Numbered from the stretch's first letter, positions 22,829-34,027 are shown. The stretch: 64,000 bases of DNA from Melieria omissa (GCA_963971225.1 OZ020269.1:42491264-42555263), one strand, 5' to 3'. A program made the numbers and translations. Notes: generated from the letters alone by a model not told the origin.

Positions 22829-23251
22829 TGTTACGAAGACAGTCTGTCGCTGTGCAAAGCAACCCTGCCGCTACGCGCCGTGCTATAATACACTCTGGTA
22901 ACGACGGCCGCGATAATAACTTTTAGTCCAATCTGGCAACGATGGTCGCGATCATCATGGAAACCTTTAGCCCACTCGGGAATGTGCGAGAACGATCTGC
23001 GCGATGGCCTGGCAGGTATAAAAGGCAGCCGGGTGCGGCGCAGCGAGTCAGTCTGGTTTTGACAAGTGAAGTTGCCACACGGAGTAATTAAGCAAATACT
23101 TAAGGGTACGAACAGTAAAGTGTAAACTGTGAATAATAAAGTGACTGTTAGTTTATTTTATTGTCTGCGTTTAAGAAACTGAGTGTGTTTTATTTTCAAA
23201 TTACGCAATCCAGAGATACGTAACAGCCCACTAGACGTAGTATTCGTAACA
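22829..23251 (+). repeat. 5' LTR of Gypsy copy 1
   Basis: Begins TGTTACGA, ends GTAACA. Contains a TATA box (tataaaag, 23017-23024), an AATAAA signal near 23135, and 'gataataacttttagtccaa' flanked by near-repeats of 'ctggcaacgatggtcgcgat'. Confidence 0.95.
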
Positions 23252-23253
23252 TT

Positions 23254-23271
23254 TGGTGTCAGAAGTGGGAT
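23254..23271 (+). promoter_or_regulatory. primer binding site, tRNA-Leu type
   Basis: TGGTGTCAGAAGTGGGAT follows the LTR after TT. Its complement matches, from memory, the 3' end of an insect tRNA-Leu plus CCA. The same site lies next to the LTR of copy 2 (about 54465-54482). Confidence 0.8.
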
Positions 23272-23336
23272 TGTGGAAAATTGAAAGTAAACAAAAAAAT
23301 AAATAACTAAATAAATAAAATTATAAAAGCACGGAC

Positions 23337-24771
23337 ATGGTTAAACTGGAGCTGCTGAAGGTAGACCAGCTGAAGAAGGAGCTGGCTGCCTGGAATTTGC
23401 CGACTGCTGGCGGAAAGGTGGAGTTGCAGTTTCGCTTGCGAGAATCATGTGAGGCACGAGGCGTCGATTGGACTGCACACGAGTTCGGAGCGCAAGAACT
23501 AGAGGCGTCGGTCAAGGTGGATAAATCGCCTGCTGCTGCTGCGTCGCTGCAAAGTACGGCTGCAGCGGCTGCGCCACTACAAGCATTGGACATGAGCCAG
23601 CTAATGGTTGCACTTAAAGGCATGTTCGAGACTTCCAACCGTGAAATGGCAGCGAAAATGGAAACGGCGACCCAGGAAATATCGGCGCAAGTGGCGGAGC
23701 GAATGGAAGTCAAGCTTCAGGAAAATTCTGCGCGCTTGGAGCAGAAAGTGGAGGAAATCTCAGACAGGATTAATGGGAAAGTCGAGCACCTGGAGACGCG
23801 GGTAGAGCACTTGGATAAACGAGTCGACGACCTAGATGATTCCCTCAACAAACGAGTTGGCGACCTGGATGATTCCCTGAACAAACGTGTTGACGATCTT
23901 GATGATTCCCTGAACACACGAGTTGATGGTCTGGAAGTTTCGATGAACAGAAAAATGGACGAGCAGCTTAGGGAGGTACAGCCGCGAGAATGGTTGCCGC
24001 CGGTTCCGGAAAGTGTTGCCACCCGAGCAGAAGTGCCTACTTATGATGGGACTACGCCGTTCGATACATTCAAGCTGCAATTCGACCTGGCTGCTCTGGA
24101 AAATCAGTGGACCGATGTAAGAAAAGGTCGGAGATTGGCGCTGGCTCTTAAAGGTGCTGCGCCTGAGGTAATAAAATCAGTTCCAGAATGTTTACAAAGT
24201 GAGTACGAGACCGTCATAAGGGCGCTGGCAGCCAAATACAGCGATGAGCACAACCGAACGCTGTACTACTGTGAGCTGAAGAACCGCAGGCAAAGGGCCA
24301 ACGAGGCGCTACAGACATATGCAGCAGACATTGAGCGGCTCGTGCAGCTGTGCTACCCGTCCTTCCGCGCTGAGGATCTCGAAAGGAAGAAGATTGAGGC
24401 GTTTATTGAAGGTCTTCATGATCCGGAGACACGTCGCAGTGCGTTGATGATGGGCAAGCCGACATTTAGGGAGACGGTGACCAGCGCGATGACATGGGAG
24501 CACTCGGTATGCACCTGCAATGATACGCCAGATCCAGCCAGACAACGACATTACGATCCAGGCCATAAGCTCTGAGAGACCGGGCAGGCCACGGGTGGTC
24601 TCCTCTAAGGTTGTTTGCTGGGTATGTGGCAAGCAGGGCCACATATCACGAGACTGTCGCCAACGAAAGAGGCGTTCCCGTTCTCAATCGCAATCGCCTG
24701 AAGCGAGGAATACTGACAATCGAGGCTCAGCCAACAAGCGCAGGGCTGAGGACGAAGAGCCGTTAAACTAA
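23337..24771 (+). pseudogene. Gypsy copy 1 gag
   Basis: Gag forms the particle and packages the RNA. Start at 23337: residues 1-35 (LLKVDQLKKELAAWNLPTAG...) fit a SAP-type DNA-binding helix pair. An alanine-rich linker follows, then a long coiled coil from about 100 to 210 including an 11-residue repeat. The capsid-like region starts near PTYDGTTPFDTFKLQFD and includes RQRANEALQTYAADIERLV and FIEGLHDPETR. Near 24500 a deletion/frameshift ends the frame at 24575 (TWEHSVCTCND). The neighbouring frame continues to 24771 with the zinc knuckle CWVCGKQGHISRDC and an arginine/serine tail. Copy 2 reads through this point. Confidence 0.92.
23818..23949 (+). repeat. 33-bp minisatellite in gag (four units)
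   Basis: Encodes KRVDDLDDSLN, KRVGDLDDSLN, KRVDDLDDSLN and TRVDGLEVSMN. An 11-residue period fits a hendecad coiled coil. Copy 2 has only one full unit plus a partial one. Confidence 0.95.
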
Positions 24772-24860
24772 AACGGGTCAGCCCAAAGGGGCGTGAGCTG
24801 ATCCCCACAATCTGCTGCCCCACCATCCTTGTCTCACAGCTGAAACGACAGCCCAGCAGC

Positions 24861-27800
24861 TTGCTGATTGAAGGGAGGATAGATGGAAAGTTGTTCGTGT
24901 TGACACTGGATACTGGAGCGTCATATTCGATCATAAAAAGGAAGCTTCTGAAGAACTGGGAACCGCTGCATGGCATACAGCTGAGGACTGCGACTGGCGA
25001 GCGTGCGCCGGTAAGAGGGAAAGTTACAAAAACGATTGCTATCGGCACCAACAGCCTGGAACATGAGTTCATCGTCGCGGATATAATGGACGACGTGATT
25101 ATCGGCGTCGATTTCATGATTAGGCACGGTTTTACGCTGGACCTGAAGGAAAATGCGCTGAGATATGCCAACGTTGAATTCCCGCTGCACACCGGCTATG
25201 AGCGAAGCGTGGCGGTAAGGAAGGTTGTATCGTGTCAACACAGGAGGATACCAGCGAGTTCTGAGGCGATTGTGTGGGCAAAGGTGGACGAGGACGATGG
25301 GATGAGTCGGCTGTGGGTTGTAGAAGCACCGAAACAAGGACACGACAACATCATCATCGGACGTACATTAGTGGAACCTAAGAATAGCAGGATACCAGTT
25401 AGAATACTGAACCCCCTGAATGCACCCAGATATGTCGGTAAAGACTAGGTAATTGGCGAGTGTAAGGAAGCTGTAGCAGTGATCAATTGCGAGAGTAGCC
25501 CACCTGGAGGTAATAGGAAGAGCGGTTTCAACATGGACGTCATACCGCAGGATAACCAGTGGAGCAGCGAGTTGACGGCCAAGCAGAAACAGAAGGCGAG
25601 GTCCCTCCTGCAGCGCTATGGGTCAATATTTGCGGCAGAAGCAGGCGGAAGAACAGCCATAGTGAAGCACAACATCGACACCGGAAGTGCAAAACCGATT
25701 CGCCAACCGCCAAGACGAGTTCCTCTGGCCAAGAGGGAGGAGGTCACAAATTTGATCGAGAACATGCGGAAAGAAAAGGTCATAGAGCCTTCTTCGGGCC
25801 CCGGGTGCTCGCCGGTCGTGCTAGTCAAGAAAAAAGATGGCAGTACCCGGTTTTGTGTGGACTATCGGAAGCTCAATGATGTGACCAAGAAGAACTATCC
25901 ACTACCTCCGATCGATGACACCCTGGACACACTGTCAGGCACGCAGTGGTTCTCCACGCTCGACTTACGCAGCGGCTATTGGCAGGTAGAGCTTGCAGAC
26001 AAGGACAAGGAGAAAACGGCTTTCAGTGTTGGCGATGGTTTGTGGCAGTTCACCGTCATGCCGTTTGGACTCTGCAACGCACCAGCAACATTCGAGCGGC
26101 TAATGGAACGCGTGCTAAAAGGGCTGCTTTGGCGGACGTGTCTGGTGTACCTCGACGTCATAATCGTGATGGGTAAAAACTTCGATGACCACCTGAGGAA
26201 GCTAAAGGAGGTATTCGAGCGGATGGGCTTAAACTCAACCCAAAGAAGTGCTCGCTGTTCCAAAAAGAGGTCAAGTATCTGGGTCATACGGTTTCCACCC
26301 GCGTGACACGGAGAGAACTTCTGGCGGTATTGGACTGCGTAAGACACTTCCACAAATATTTGTATGGACAAAGGTTTCGCCTGCGCACAGATCATGCGGC
26401 ATTGAGATGGTTCCTGAACTTTAAGGATCCTGAAGGGCAGTTGGCGCAGTGGATCGAGCGACTGCAGAGCTACGACTACACGATAGAGCATCGCGAGGGC
26501 AGTAGCCATGGAAATGCCGATGCCTTGTCACGCCGTCCGCGAAAGCAAAGAACAGATAGTGGACGCCCGGTTGGTAAACGTTATGCCAGAGGAGAAGTGG
26601 TCTGCGGGAGGCTACGAAAGGACCAGCGTGAGGATGCGAATCTTGCAAAAATCATCGAAGGCAAGAAGCAAGGCGCACGTCCAGACTGGCAGGAGGTGGC
26701 CGGTGAAAGCCCAATCGGTAAGGCTTACTGGGCACAGTGGAAAAGTCTGCGGCTGAAGGAAGGATGCCTGTACCGCGAATGGGAGAGAGCGGATGGTCGG
26801 ACCAGCAACTCCCTAATGGTAGTGCCGAAATGCAGAATCAACGAGGTCATCGAGGCATACCATAACGACTCCAGTGGAGGGCACCTAGGCATCACCAAAA
26901 CCGTCGCCAAAATAAAAAGACGATTCTACTGGGTAGAATGTCAGGAGTCTGTAGCCGAGTGGATTAAGAGCTGCGACCGATGTTCAGCCGCGAAAGGGCC
27001 GACAAGAAAATCTCGAGGCCGCATGCAGCAGTACAACGTGGGAGCGCCCTTCGAGCGGATTGCTATGGACGTCGCCGGCCCATTCGCAACTAGCACTCAA
27101 GGCAACAAATATGTGCTGGTGGTAATGGATTACTTCAGCAAATGGCCCGAAGTGTACCCTATTCCTAACCAGGAGGCCACTACGATCTCGGAAAAGCTGG
27201 TAAACAACTGGGTAGCCAGGTTCGGAGTTCCGTTGGAGTTACACTCAGATCAAGGCCGGAATTTCTAGTCTGCGGTATTCAAGGAAGTGTGTGAGCTGCT
27301 GAGGATAAAGAAAACTCGTACCACGCCTTTGCACCCACAGTCCGACGGCATGGTGGCACGCTTTAACCGGACACTGGAGGAATACCTGCGGAAAGTGGTA
27401 GACAGGAATCAAAAGGATTGGGACACGCATATCCCCCTGTTCGTGATGGCGTATAGGTCAGCCCCGCACGACACGACATCACTCACTCCAGCCCGAGCAG
27501 TGTTCGGCACAGAGTTGCGGTTACCCGCTGACTTGAAGTTCGGGGTAGTCGGCGCGACGGACTGACCACGTAGTCCGTAGCGCCTCGTAGCGTAGCGGGC
27601 GGAACTGGAGGAAATTCACCAGTTTATAAGGAGCCGCACCAAACTGGTCAGCGATAAGGCGAAAGCCAGATACGATCTACGGGCCAACTCAGCAGGGTTC
27701 CAAGAAGGCGATTTGGTAATGCTCTAGAACCCGCAGCGGAGGAAAGGTTTGTCTCCGAAACTTCAAGCGTCATGGGAAGGACCGTACGAAGTCGTGACTA

Positions 27801-27931
27801 GGATTAACGACGTGGTATACAGGATTCAACGTTGCAGCAACAGAGGCGCTAAGCTGAAGGTAGTCCATTTGGAGCGCTTGGCGCCTCATCACAGCGGAGC
27901 CTCGGCACTTGTTCGGGACGAACAAGGCTAA
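24861..27931 (+). pseudogene. Gypsy copy 1 pol (protease, RT, RNase H, integrase)
   Basis: Protease: LFVLTLDTGASYSIIK, active-site DTG intact. A TAG at 25447-25449 stands where copy 2 has [40 protein letters not shown] and [16 protein letters not shown]; the catalytic YLDD of copy 2 reads YLDV here (26150-26161). Soon after, a ~10-bp loss shifts the frame, and about 400 bp (end of RT and start of RNase H) is deleted at about 26304. RNase H resumes TRRELLAVLDCVRHFHKYLY and ends GNADALSRR. Integrase: zinc finger H-H-C-C (GGHLGITKT...SCDRCSAAK), then MDVAGPF and LHSDQGRNF with the first two acidic residues; a TAG follows at 27267. The C-terminal part is further broken at 27565 and 27724. It is not functional. 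Confidence 0.93.
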
Positions 27932-27942
27932 GTGGTGGGCAG

Positions 27943-28366
27943 TGTAACGATAAGACAGTCTGTCGCTGTGCAAAGCAACCCTGCCGCTTCGCGCTGTGCT
28001 ATAATTCAATGTGGCAACGACGGCCGCGATAATAACTTTTAGTCCAATCTGGCAACGATGGGCGCGATCATCAGGGAAACCTTTAGTCCACTCGGGAATG
28101 TGCGAGAACGATCTGCGCGATGGTCGGACGGGTATAAAAGTCAGCCGGATGCGGCGCAGCGAGTGAGTCTGATTTTGACAAGTGAAGTTGCCACATGGAG
28201 TAATTAAGCAAATACTTAAGTGTACGAACAGTAAAGTGTAAAACTGTGAATAATAAAATGACTGTTGGTTTTGAATTGACTGCGTTGGAATAATTAAAGT
28301 TGTTTCATTTTCCAATTGCACAATCCAGTGATACGTAACAGCCCACTAGACCTAGTATTGGTAACA
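27943..28366 (+). repeat. 3' LTR of Gypsy copy 1
   Basis: Begins TGTAACGATAAG, ends GGTAACA. Matches the 5' LTR well up to the AATAAA region, then differs strongly (28270-28330). Confidence 0.93.
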
Positions 28367-29376
28367 ATACCTTTGATGCCACTGAATTTACTGAAATAAT
28401 TTAAATGAAATCATACCCATTACAAATATTTTCCATTTAAATACATTTCTATATTCACCATCGATAGCAAAAATTTCTACCCTGGCTTATAATAATTTTA
28501 CAACTTTCACCACACAATGTGTAATTTTTCACCACGGTGCGCAAATAACCTCATTTGTGTATAAAAAATGTCACGGTAAGTCGCGCAAAATCAAGGAAAA
28601 TTTGCAAACTGGCCCAAAACGCAGTGATTGCAGCGTTGCCTGCCAATGGTTCAGTGCCACATCGTTTGCAATCATGTATGATATCTATATCGCATTATCA
28701 CTTTCATATCAGCCGCATTGCGCACCATGGCGCACCAGTCGCCGGTGCAGCCAGCAGACTGGCTCGCTGAGTCTTGTCATTTATGTCATTATGCCATTTA
28801 TACTAATCCTCTGATGAAATAACCTATTATTTATTTTAAATTATTGTTTAAATTATTTCTTCATGTACAATTTCCAGTTCTTAGCAGAATTTTAAATTAA
28901 ATTTCGAATTTCAGCCAACAATTATTTGTGGTGAATATATATGCCCAGGCAGAGTTGTTTTTGAAGAGCTAACAAAATAATTTAAAATTTGTTCAGAAAT
29001 TTTGCTGAAAATCAACTAATTTATGATAATTTCCTTTAACTTTCTTTTCCCTGGTGATAGCAATATAAAACATCAGCGCTTCTTATGTAAAATCGTGTTA
29101 AATTACATTTGAGGAATTCATGTAAACCGCAGTTTTTCAGTAATTTTCATGTGCACGCAGTACTGCCACATTCTGTACTTGTTCACCACGATTTTGATTT
29201 TACAGGTGAATAACAACAATTTGACAGTTCTTGTCATACAGAATCGACGTCTGGTTGTCAAAGAGTGGCGCTATTTAGGATTTACTTCTGTTTTTGTGTT
29301 GCTTGTCTTTTGATATGATTTTGACAAGCAGCATGCCCAAAAGCACTAACAAAATACATGGGAATTTGGTTTTTGC
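28367..29376. other. AT-rich spacer
   Basis: No coding, RNA or repeat signal recognised on either strand. Short frames here (28555-28814) lack any familiar motif. Confidence 0.4.
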
Positions 29377-29389
29377 AGTAGTGCCATCA

Positions 29390-29731
29390 GCAGCCGCCGT
29401 GGCTCAGTTGGTTAGTGCGTTGGACAACGAGTCAAAGGCAGCAACCGCAGGTTCAAATACTGCCTTTAATAACACCTCAAAAAATAACGGGAAACTCGTT
29501 TTCTCTTTCGGTGACTGTCCTCTCAGCTGGAAATGGCAAACCTCTGAGAGCAAAAATTGCTTATGAAAAAGCTCCCAACCTGCCGTTCGGAACCGGCATA
29601 AAACTGTAGGTCCCTTCGACCCGCGTACAAAAATCACACACACAACACGGGTGGTTGCGGGAAGCTAGGCCTTAGTCTCGCGTAAGCGGGCTGTCGTGCC
29701 AGTCAATTATTATTAAATTAAATTAATTATT
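29390..29731 (+). mobile_element. full-length tRNA-derived SINE
   Basis: 342 bp flanked by a perfect 13-bp duplication AGTAGTGCCATCA (29377-29389 and 29732-29744). The head has RNA polymerase III boxes: A-like TGGCTCAGTTGGTTAGTGCG (29399-29418) and B-like GGTTCAAATAC (about 29450-29460). The body ends with a GC-rich module ('caacacgggtggttgcggga', 'gtctcgcgtaagcgggctgt') and an AT-rich tail. Two 5'-truncated copies of this module occur in the window at 12780-12862 and 40175-40293. Confidence 0.92.
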
Positions 29732-29764
29732 AGTAGTGCCATCACCTTATTAAATACACCTTGG

Positions 29765-29845
29765 CTCCGCTCGTGTATAATTAATTGATGGTTGTTGTGG
29801 CGTAGTTATCGCTCATTTTTTGCATGCATGTTTATTGATATTATT
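29765..29845 (+). repeat. Foldback end B fragment
   Basis: 'ggttgttgtggcgtagttat' and 'tcattttttgcatgcatgtt' match the end B region of the Foldback-like elements (for example 240-300 and the complement of 17085-17140). Confidence 0.6.
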
Positions 29846-30890
29846 ATTATTATTTATTTAGACTACAATATAAAATATTGTAGCTAAGGTTAGAGTCCTA
29901 GCTGCCAGGGCCATCAACTCGATTTTAAATTAATTTGTTACAATAATAGTTAAAGAATATTTCTTACAATTACTTAAAGTTCAAATTTATTGTTTGTTTG
30001 GATTATATTTTTTTGTCCAGAACGCAGCTTTTCAGGAAGTTATTAATAGCAGTGATGTTGTTAGGACATACTTTTTAAATAGGTTAGTTGGTAAGGTGAA
30101 GCCAAAGTATGTTTGTCTGCTTTGATGGAGATGGTTGCAGTCGTTGAGCAGGTGCTTTGTTGATAACGAGCTGCCGCAAAAGGGGCAAGTCGTTGGAGGG
30201 CTGCCAGAGAGAAGGTGAGCGTGCGTTAGCTTCGTATGGCCTAGCCTAAGCTGGATCATAATTTGGCAATCTGCCTTCTTTGTGGTGCAAGGGAATTTGA
30301 CCCTAGTGCATGTAGGGTTAAGTTCACGGTAGTGGTGGTAGCTGGGACCAATCACTTTGTTTTATTCTGTTTAGGTGTGATGCTATCAGCTTCTGCATAT
30401 CGTTATCTTCCTTTGCACCGAATGTGAGGTGGGGTCCGGAGGCTATGGATCGCGCCGCGTCGTCTGCCAGTTCGTTGCCCTGGATGCCTTTGTGACTTGG
30501 TACCCAACATATTTTGATTTTATTCTGATTTTTTATCAAATGATCTCTAATGTTGTTTATGATTACACTATTATTGGTCGTGTTGCCTATGGCTTCAATA
30601 GTGGATAAACTGTCGGTACATATGAGAAATTTCCCTTTTGTTTTCTGGGCATATTCTATGGCTTTGTTAACTGCGAGTGCTTCTACAGTGAAAACAGAGC
30701 TGTATGTTGGCAGCAGCCCACCTGTGATCAGTGAATTGTTTTTATGCACTACAACGAAGCTTGTGTTGGTGTTGGTTTTGGATCCATCTGTATAGATCTG
30801 GGTCCAACTTCCAATTGGAGTTCTTGGATTAGTTGCAGAAATAATTGTTGAAATGTTTCCCTGGTTGTTTCATGATTTAGGTGTGTGTGT
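29846..30890 (-). mobile_element. I-clade LINE, 5'-truncated
   Basis: Minus-strand 3' end with a (TAA)n-like tail at about 29840-29862, typical of I-type elements, preceded by an RNase H and C-terminal coding region. Truncated upstream near 30890, before any RT domain. Confidence 0.8.
30032..30890 (-). pseudogene. I-type ORF2 RNase H and C-terminal domain
   Basis: RNase H removes RNA from the hybrid during reverse transcription. Motifs: IYTDGSKTN (first aspartate, near 30790, in the frame leading in), VFTVEALAVNKAIEYA (glutamate), FLICTDSLSTIEAI (aspartate), and WVPSHKGIQGNELADDAA with the final H and D. The frame shifts near 30350 and continues through LRLGHTKLTHAHLLSG and a TCPFCG...KHLLNDC zinc-like motif to 30032. 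All RNase H acidic residues are still present, but the frameshift breaks the protein. Confidence 0.88.
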
Positions 30891-31223
30891 AGATTTGTTA
30901 TTGTGGTGGTGGGTAAAAGAAGCCAGTACCCAGTGGGAAAATGGTAAGGTGCTTACCAGAATAATGCATGTTTTCCTCCACCTTTTGGAGGTGGAAATGG
31001 CATGCTACCGAAAGTAAGGTGTCAGTAAGGTACGTTCCGTGTACCTCCGGTTGTAGCTTACGCTAAGAAAGCAAACAAGAATTCACCAGAAGTGCAAAAA
31101 AAGTCAATTTCAAAACCCGAATGATTGTTCGTATCGTCATTTCCAAGTGCACTTTACTTTGGAATGTACATTTAAGTAGAACCAATCTAAAAGAGAGACG
31201 TGATTTTACAAGCATAATAAGTT

Positions 31224-31295
31224 GGCCTCGGTAGTCCAGAGGGTAGCGCATTGACACTTCATGCCAGAGGTTCATGTTCAACTCCCAGCGCGAGC
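31224..31295 (+). repeat. tRNA-Glu-like segment 1 (not a tRNA gene)
   Basis: 'ggcctcggtagtccagaggg' and 'tgccagagg' follow a tRNA layout, but the B box (GTTCAACTCCC) and stems are degraded. Confidence 0.55.
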
Positions 31296-31906
31296 TGTTT
31301 TAAAAACTCGTCTAATCCCAGTAGGAAATCCAACGATGAATTAATGCATTACGGAATGCTTATTTTTCGTTGTGGAGTACTCCATATTTCCCTTACGAAT
31401 TCCCATTACTTTCTTAAAGAAATGGCCGCCTGACGTAAGCATTATTTCGTAAAGTATAGAGGGAATCATATATGCTTACCTTCTCACTTACTTATTTACA
31501 ATAGAAAGGAATGCAAAGAAAATGCTCGGACTACTTCGTGCTTGCATTCCAAATACTGTTTACTTTTTCGTATAGTATGGTAATGCGAAAGTGACCGCAT
31601 ACCAAACATGCTTTACGTATTGTTAAAAAAGTAAGCATCTCTCCGAAGACATTCCCATTCCAAATGTACTTTACTTAGTAATGTAGCGGTATGAATGAAA
31701 ACGTAAAGGGGCCGTAATGTGCTATTGGAATGGGCTTAAATTATTAAAAAAAAAATTACATATTCCGTTTCTGCGTTACTCGCTACTTACGATAGAAGAT
31801 TTATTTGGGAATTTTATTATTGCCTGCGATAATTTTACTTGTGCGTTTCTTGAAATTCTCAACTGCTTTATGTGGATAGCGATGGAAATAGATGAGTGTT
31901 CAAACA

Positions 31907-31976
31907 GCGCGCGCAGGATTCGAACCAGGGCCTCTGGCATGAAAAGCCAGCGCTCTACCCTCTAGACTATCGAGCC
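31907..31976 (-). repeat. tRNA-Glu-like segment 2, best preserved
   Basis: On the minus strand: 'agtctagagggtagagcgc' as A box, an anticodon arm CTGGC-TTTTCAT-GCCAG (anticodon position TTC, Glu) and B box GGTTCGAATCC. The acceptor and T stems pair poorly, so this is a tRNA-derived repeat rather than a working gene. Confidence 0.6.
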
Positions 31977-32608
31977 CAACTCGCTACGCTTGTTCATTCA
32001 CTATTTTCTTCCAAACTCGGAGCTACTCGGAACATACCTTACTAATACCTTACTTTTGGTAGCTTATATCTTTTTTTAATTTTCATACATACTTTGCTTT
32101 ACTTACTTTGTAAGCTTAGAATTGAAGTATTTATAACTCCGCTTACGAATACCTTACCGCGTAAGCATTTGTTTTCGTTCGGACGTCGTCGTGTTTTTAA
32201 ATTTTTCATACATACTTTGCCTTACTTACTTTGTAAGCTTAAAATTGAAGTATTCATAACTTCGCTTACCAATACCTTACTTCTGTACGGTTCTGTTTTC
32301 AGCATACGAAATAAGGCATAAAGCATGCATAACTTTGGAATCACCTTACCAAATTTCCGACTGAGGCGATCCCAGCATGCTACCGAAAGTGAGGTGTCAG
32401 TAAGGTACGTTCCGAGTACCTCCGGTTGTAGCTTACGCTAAGAAAGCAAACAAGAAGGCACCAGAAGTGCAAAAAAAGTCAATTAAAAACCCGAATGACT
32501 GTTCGTATCATCATTTCCAAGTGCACTTTACTTTGTAATGTACGTGGAATGTACATTTAAGTAGAACGAATTTAAAAGAAAGACGTGATTTTACAAGCAT
32601 AATAAGTT

Positions 32609-32680
32609 GGCCTCGGTGGTCCAGAGGGTAGCGCGTTGACTCTTCATGCCAGAGGCCCATGTTCAACTACCAGCGCGGGC
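32609..32680 (+). repeat. tRNA-Glu-like segment 3
   Basis: Copy of segment 1 within the second A block, with B box GTTCAACTACC. Confidence 0.55.
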
Positions 32681-33269
32681 TGTTTTAAACACTCTTCTAA
32701 TTCCATCGTTTATTCACATGATTACGTCTACCTTCCATCGTACGTGAAGAAATCAGCAGTACTTACATTATCCGTAGCGAGTAAGGTACAAACGGAGTAG
32801 GTCATTTTATTTTTTTTATAATTTTAAGCCCATTCCATTAGCACATTACGGCCCCCTTACGTTTTCCTTCATACCGCCACATTACTAAGTAAAGTACATT
32901 TGAATGGGAAGCCGAACAATTCCGAAAAATTTTGCTATGATACCATTTGTACTTTACAAAATCATGCATGATCCGGCGGCCATGCTCTGTACAAAAGTAA
33001 TGGGCGTTTGGCAAGGAAGTTGGAATGCTTACCGGATGAAAAGTAAGTATGCTGTAATGAATTACGTAAGCTGCCACTTTCCTACTGGGTGGGGTGATAG
33101 GCACTAACACAACCACGCATTTTGGCAATGTATGCGTGAAAAACACTGCACAAAATTAAGGCTCTAATAAGGAGCTCTAATATTTTAACTTGAAAATTAT
33201 TGCTAGCGTTCAAATATCAAAGCCGGACGGACAAATAACGGACAGGTCTAATAGGAACTAGATGAATAA

Positions 33270-33362
33270 GTGGTGGAACTGACAAACAGACAAGACATAA
33301 GTGGTTGAACAGACAAACAGACAAGTTATAAGTGGTTAAACAGACAAGCAGGCAAGCTCGCA
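33270..33362. repeat. 31-bp tandem repeat, three units
   Basis: Units begin AAGTGGT[G/T][G/A]AAC and contain 'gacaaacagacaag'. Confidence 0.85.
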
Positions 33363-33528
33363 AGGAGAAATCACATTTAATTAGTTTGTTTGATTAAATC
33401 GCTCATATTAATTTCTTCTTTGCAGCATTTTATTCGAAGTAAAGATTCAAGATTCAATTTCCCTGATACTTTTAAAATTCCCCTTGCCAAGTTTTGTTAT
33501 GTCTTTGAAAATCAGAAAAAAACGATTA

Positions 33529-34027
33529 CAGTAGCGACTCGGTAAAAGCAACCGATTAATGACAGGGGCAGTTGCAACTACCGAGTTTGTTGCAATTATC
33601 GAGGTTAAATTTTTGTATGAAAATTTGCAAATTTCACAAAGTTTTATAAGGGTTTCATTAGAATTCATTATTATTTTATTCATATTTTGTTGTATTACAA
33701 AAAAAAAGAACTTAAACTAATCACATTCATTGTGTTTAAGAAAAATAAAACAGAAACAAGAACTCCAAACATTTCTTAAAAAGGCTTTAATTAACAAAAC
33801 AGTTTGATAGCAATTTAGTTTACTGATTTAAAGAAACTAGAGAGAGAAACGGGACATCAACTGACACTCTACTCCACAAAAAGAAAATAGGACGAAGAAA
33901 AAGTTGCGATTATTGAGGTTTTTTCGACAGCAGTTGCTTTTACTGAGTCTATAATGTATAAAATTCGGTGGTTGCGATAATCGAGGAGTTGCGCAAATCG
34001 AGGGTTGCTTTTACCGAGTCGCTACTG
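33529..34027. mobile_element. TA-flanked MITE (pogo/Tigger-like ends)
   Basis: 499 bp, ends CAGTAGCGACTCGGTAAAAG and complement, with TA at 33527-33528 and 34028-34029. Subterminal 'ttgcaattatcgagg' and 'gttgcgataatcgagg' add further inverted similarity. Non-coding. Confidence 0.88.

Larger units (their letters stand above)
22829..28366 (+). mobile_element. Gypsy (Ty3-type) LTR retrotransposon, copy 1
   Basis: LTR - primer site - gag - protease - RT - RNase H - integrase - LTR in canonical Gypsy order, on the plus strand, with no envelope gene. Flanks are not duplicated (AAAT before, ATAC after) and the two LTRs differ visibly in their last 120 bp, so one end may have come from another copy by recombination. 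Compared with copy 2 (49310-54932, opposite strand) it keeps full LTR length but has lost part of RT/RNase H. Confidence 0.95.
30935..33095. repeat. composite repeat with three tRNA-like segments
   Basis: Block A (30975-31300) is repeated directly at 32374-32690: 'gcatgctaccgaaagtaagg', 'aagcaaacaagaa' and 'gattttacaagcataataag' are shared. Block B (31660-31990) recurs inverted at about 32745-32900 ('aatgggctta', 'gtaatgtagcggtatgaa'). Similar inverted edges lie near 30937 (CCCAGTGGGAAAATGG) and 33075-33090 (CCACTTTCCTACTGGG). Non-coding; probably rearranged copies of one element carrying an internal tRNA-like sequence. Confidence 0.7.

Noticed and set aside
22829..28366. envelope gene downstream of Gypsy pol
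   Set aside because: Pol runs to within about 15 bp of the 3' LTR; there is no room for an envelope frame.
31907..31976. Functional tRNA-Glu gene
   Set aside because: The anticodon arm and boxes are good, but acceptor and T stems pair poorly and two worse copies sit in the same repeat.
30935..33095. CRISPR-like spaced repeats
   Set aside because: Repeats are long, inverted and tRNA-like; the genome is eukaryotic.
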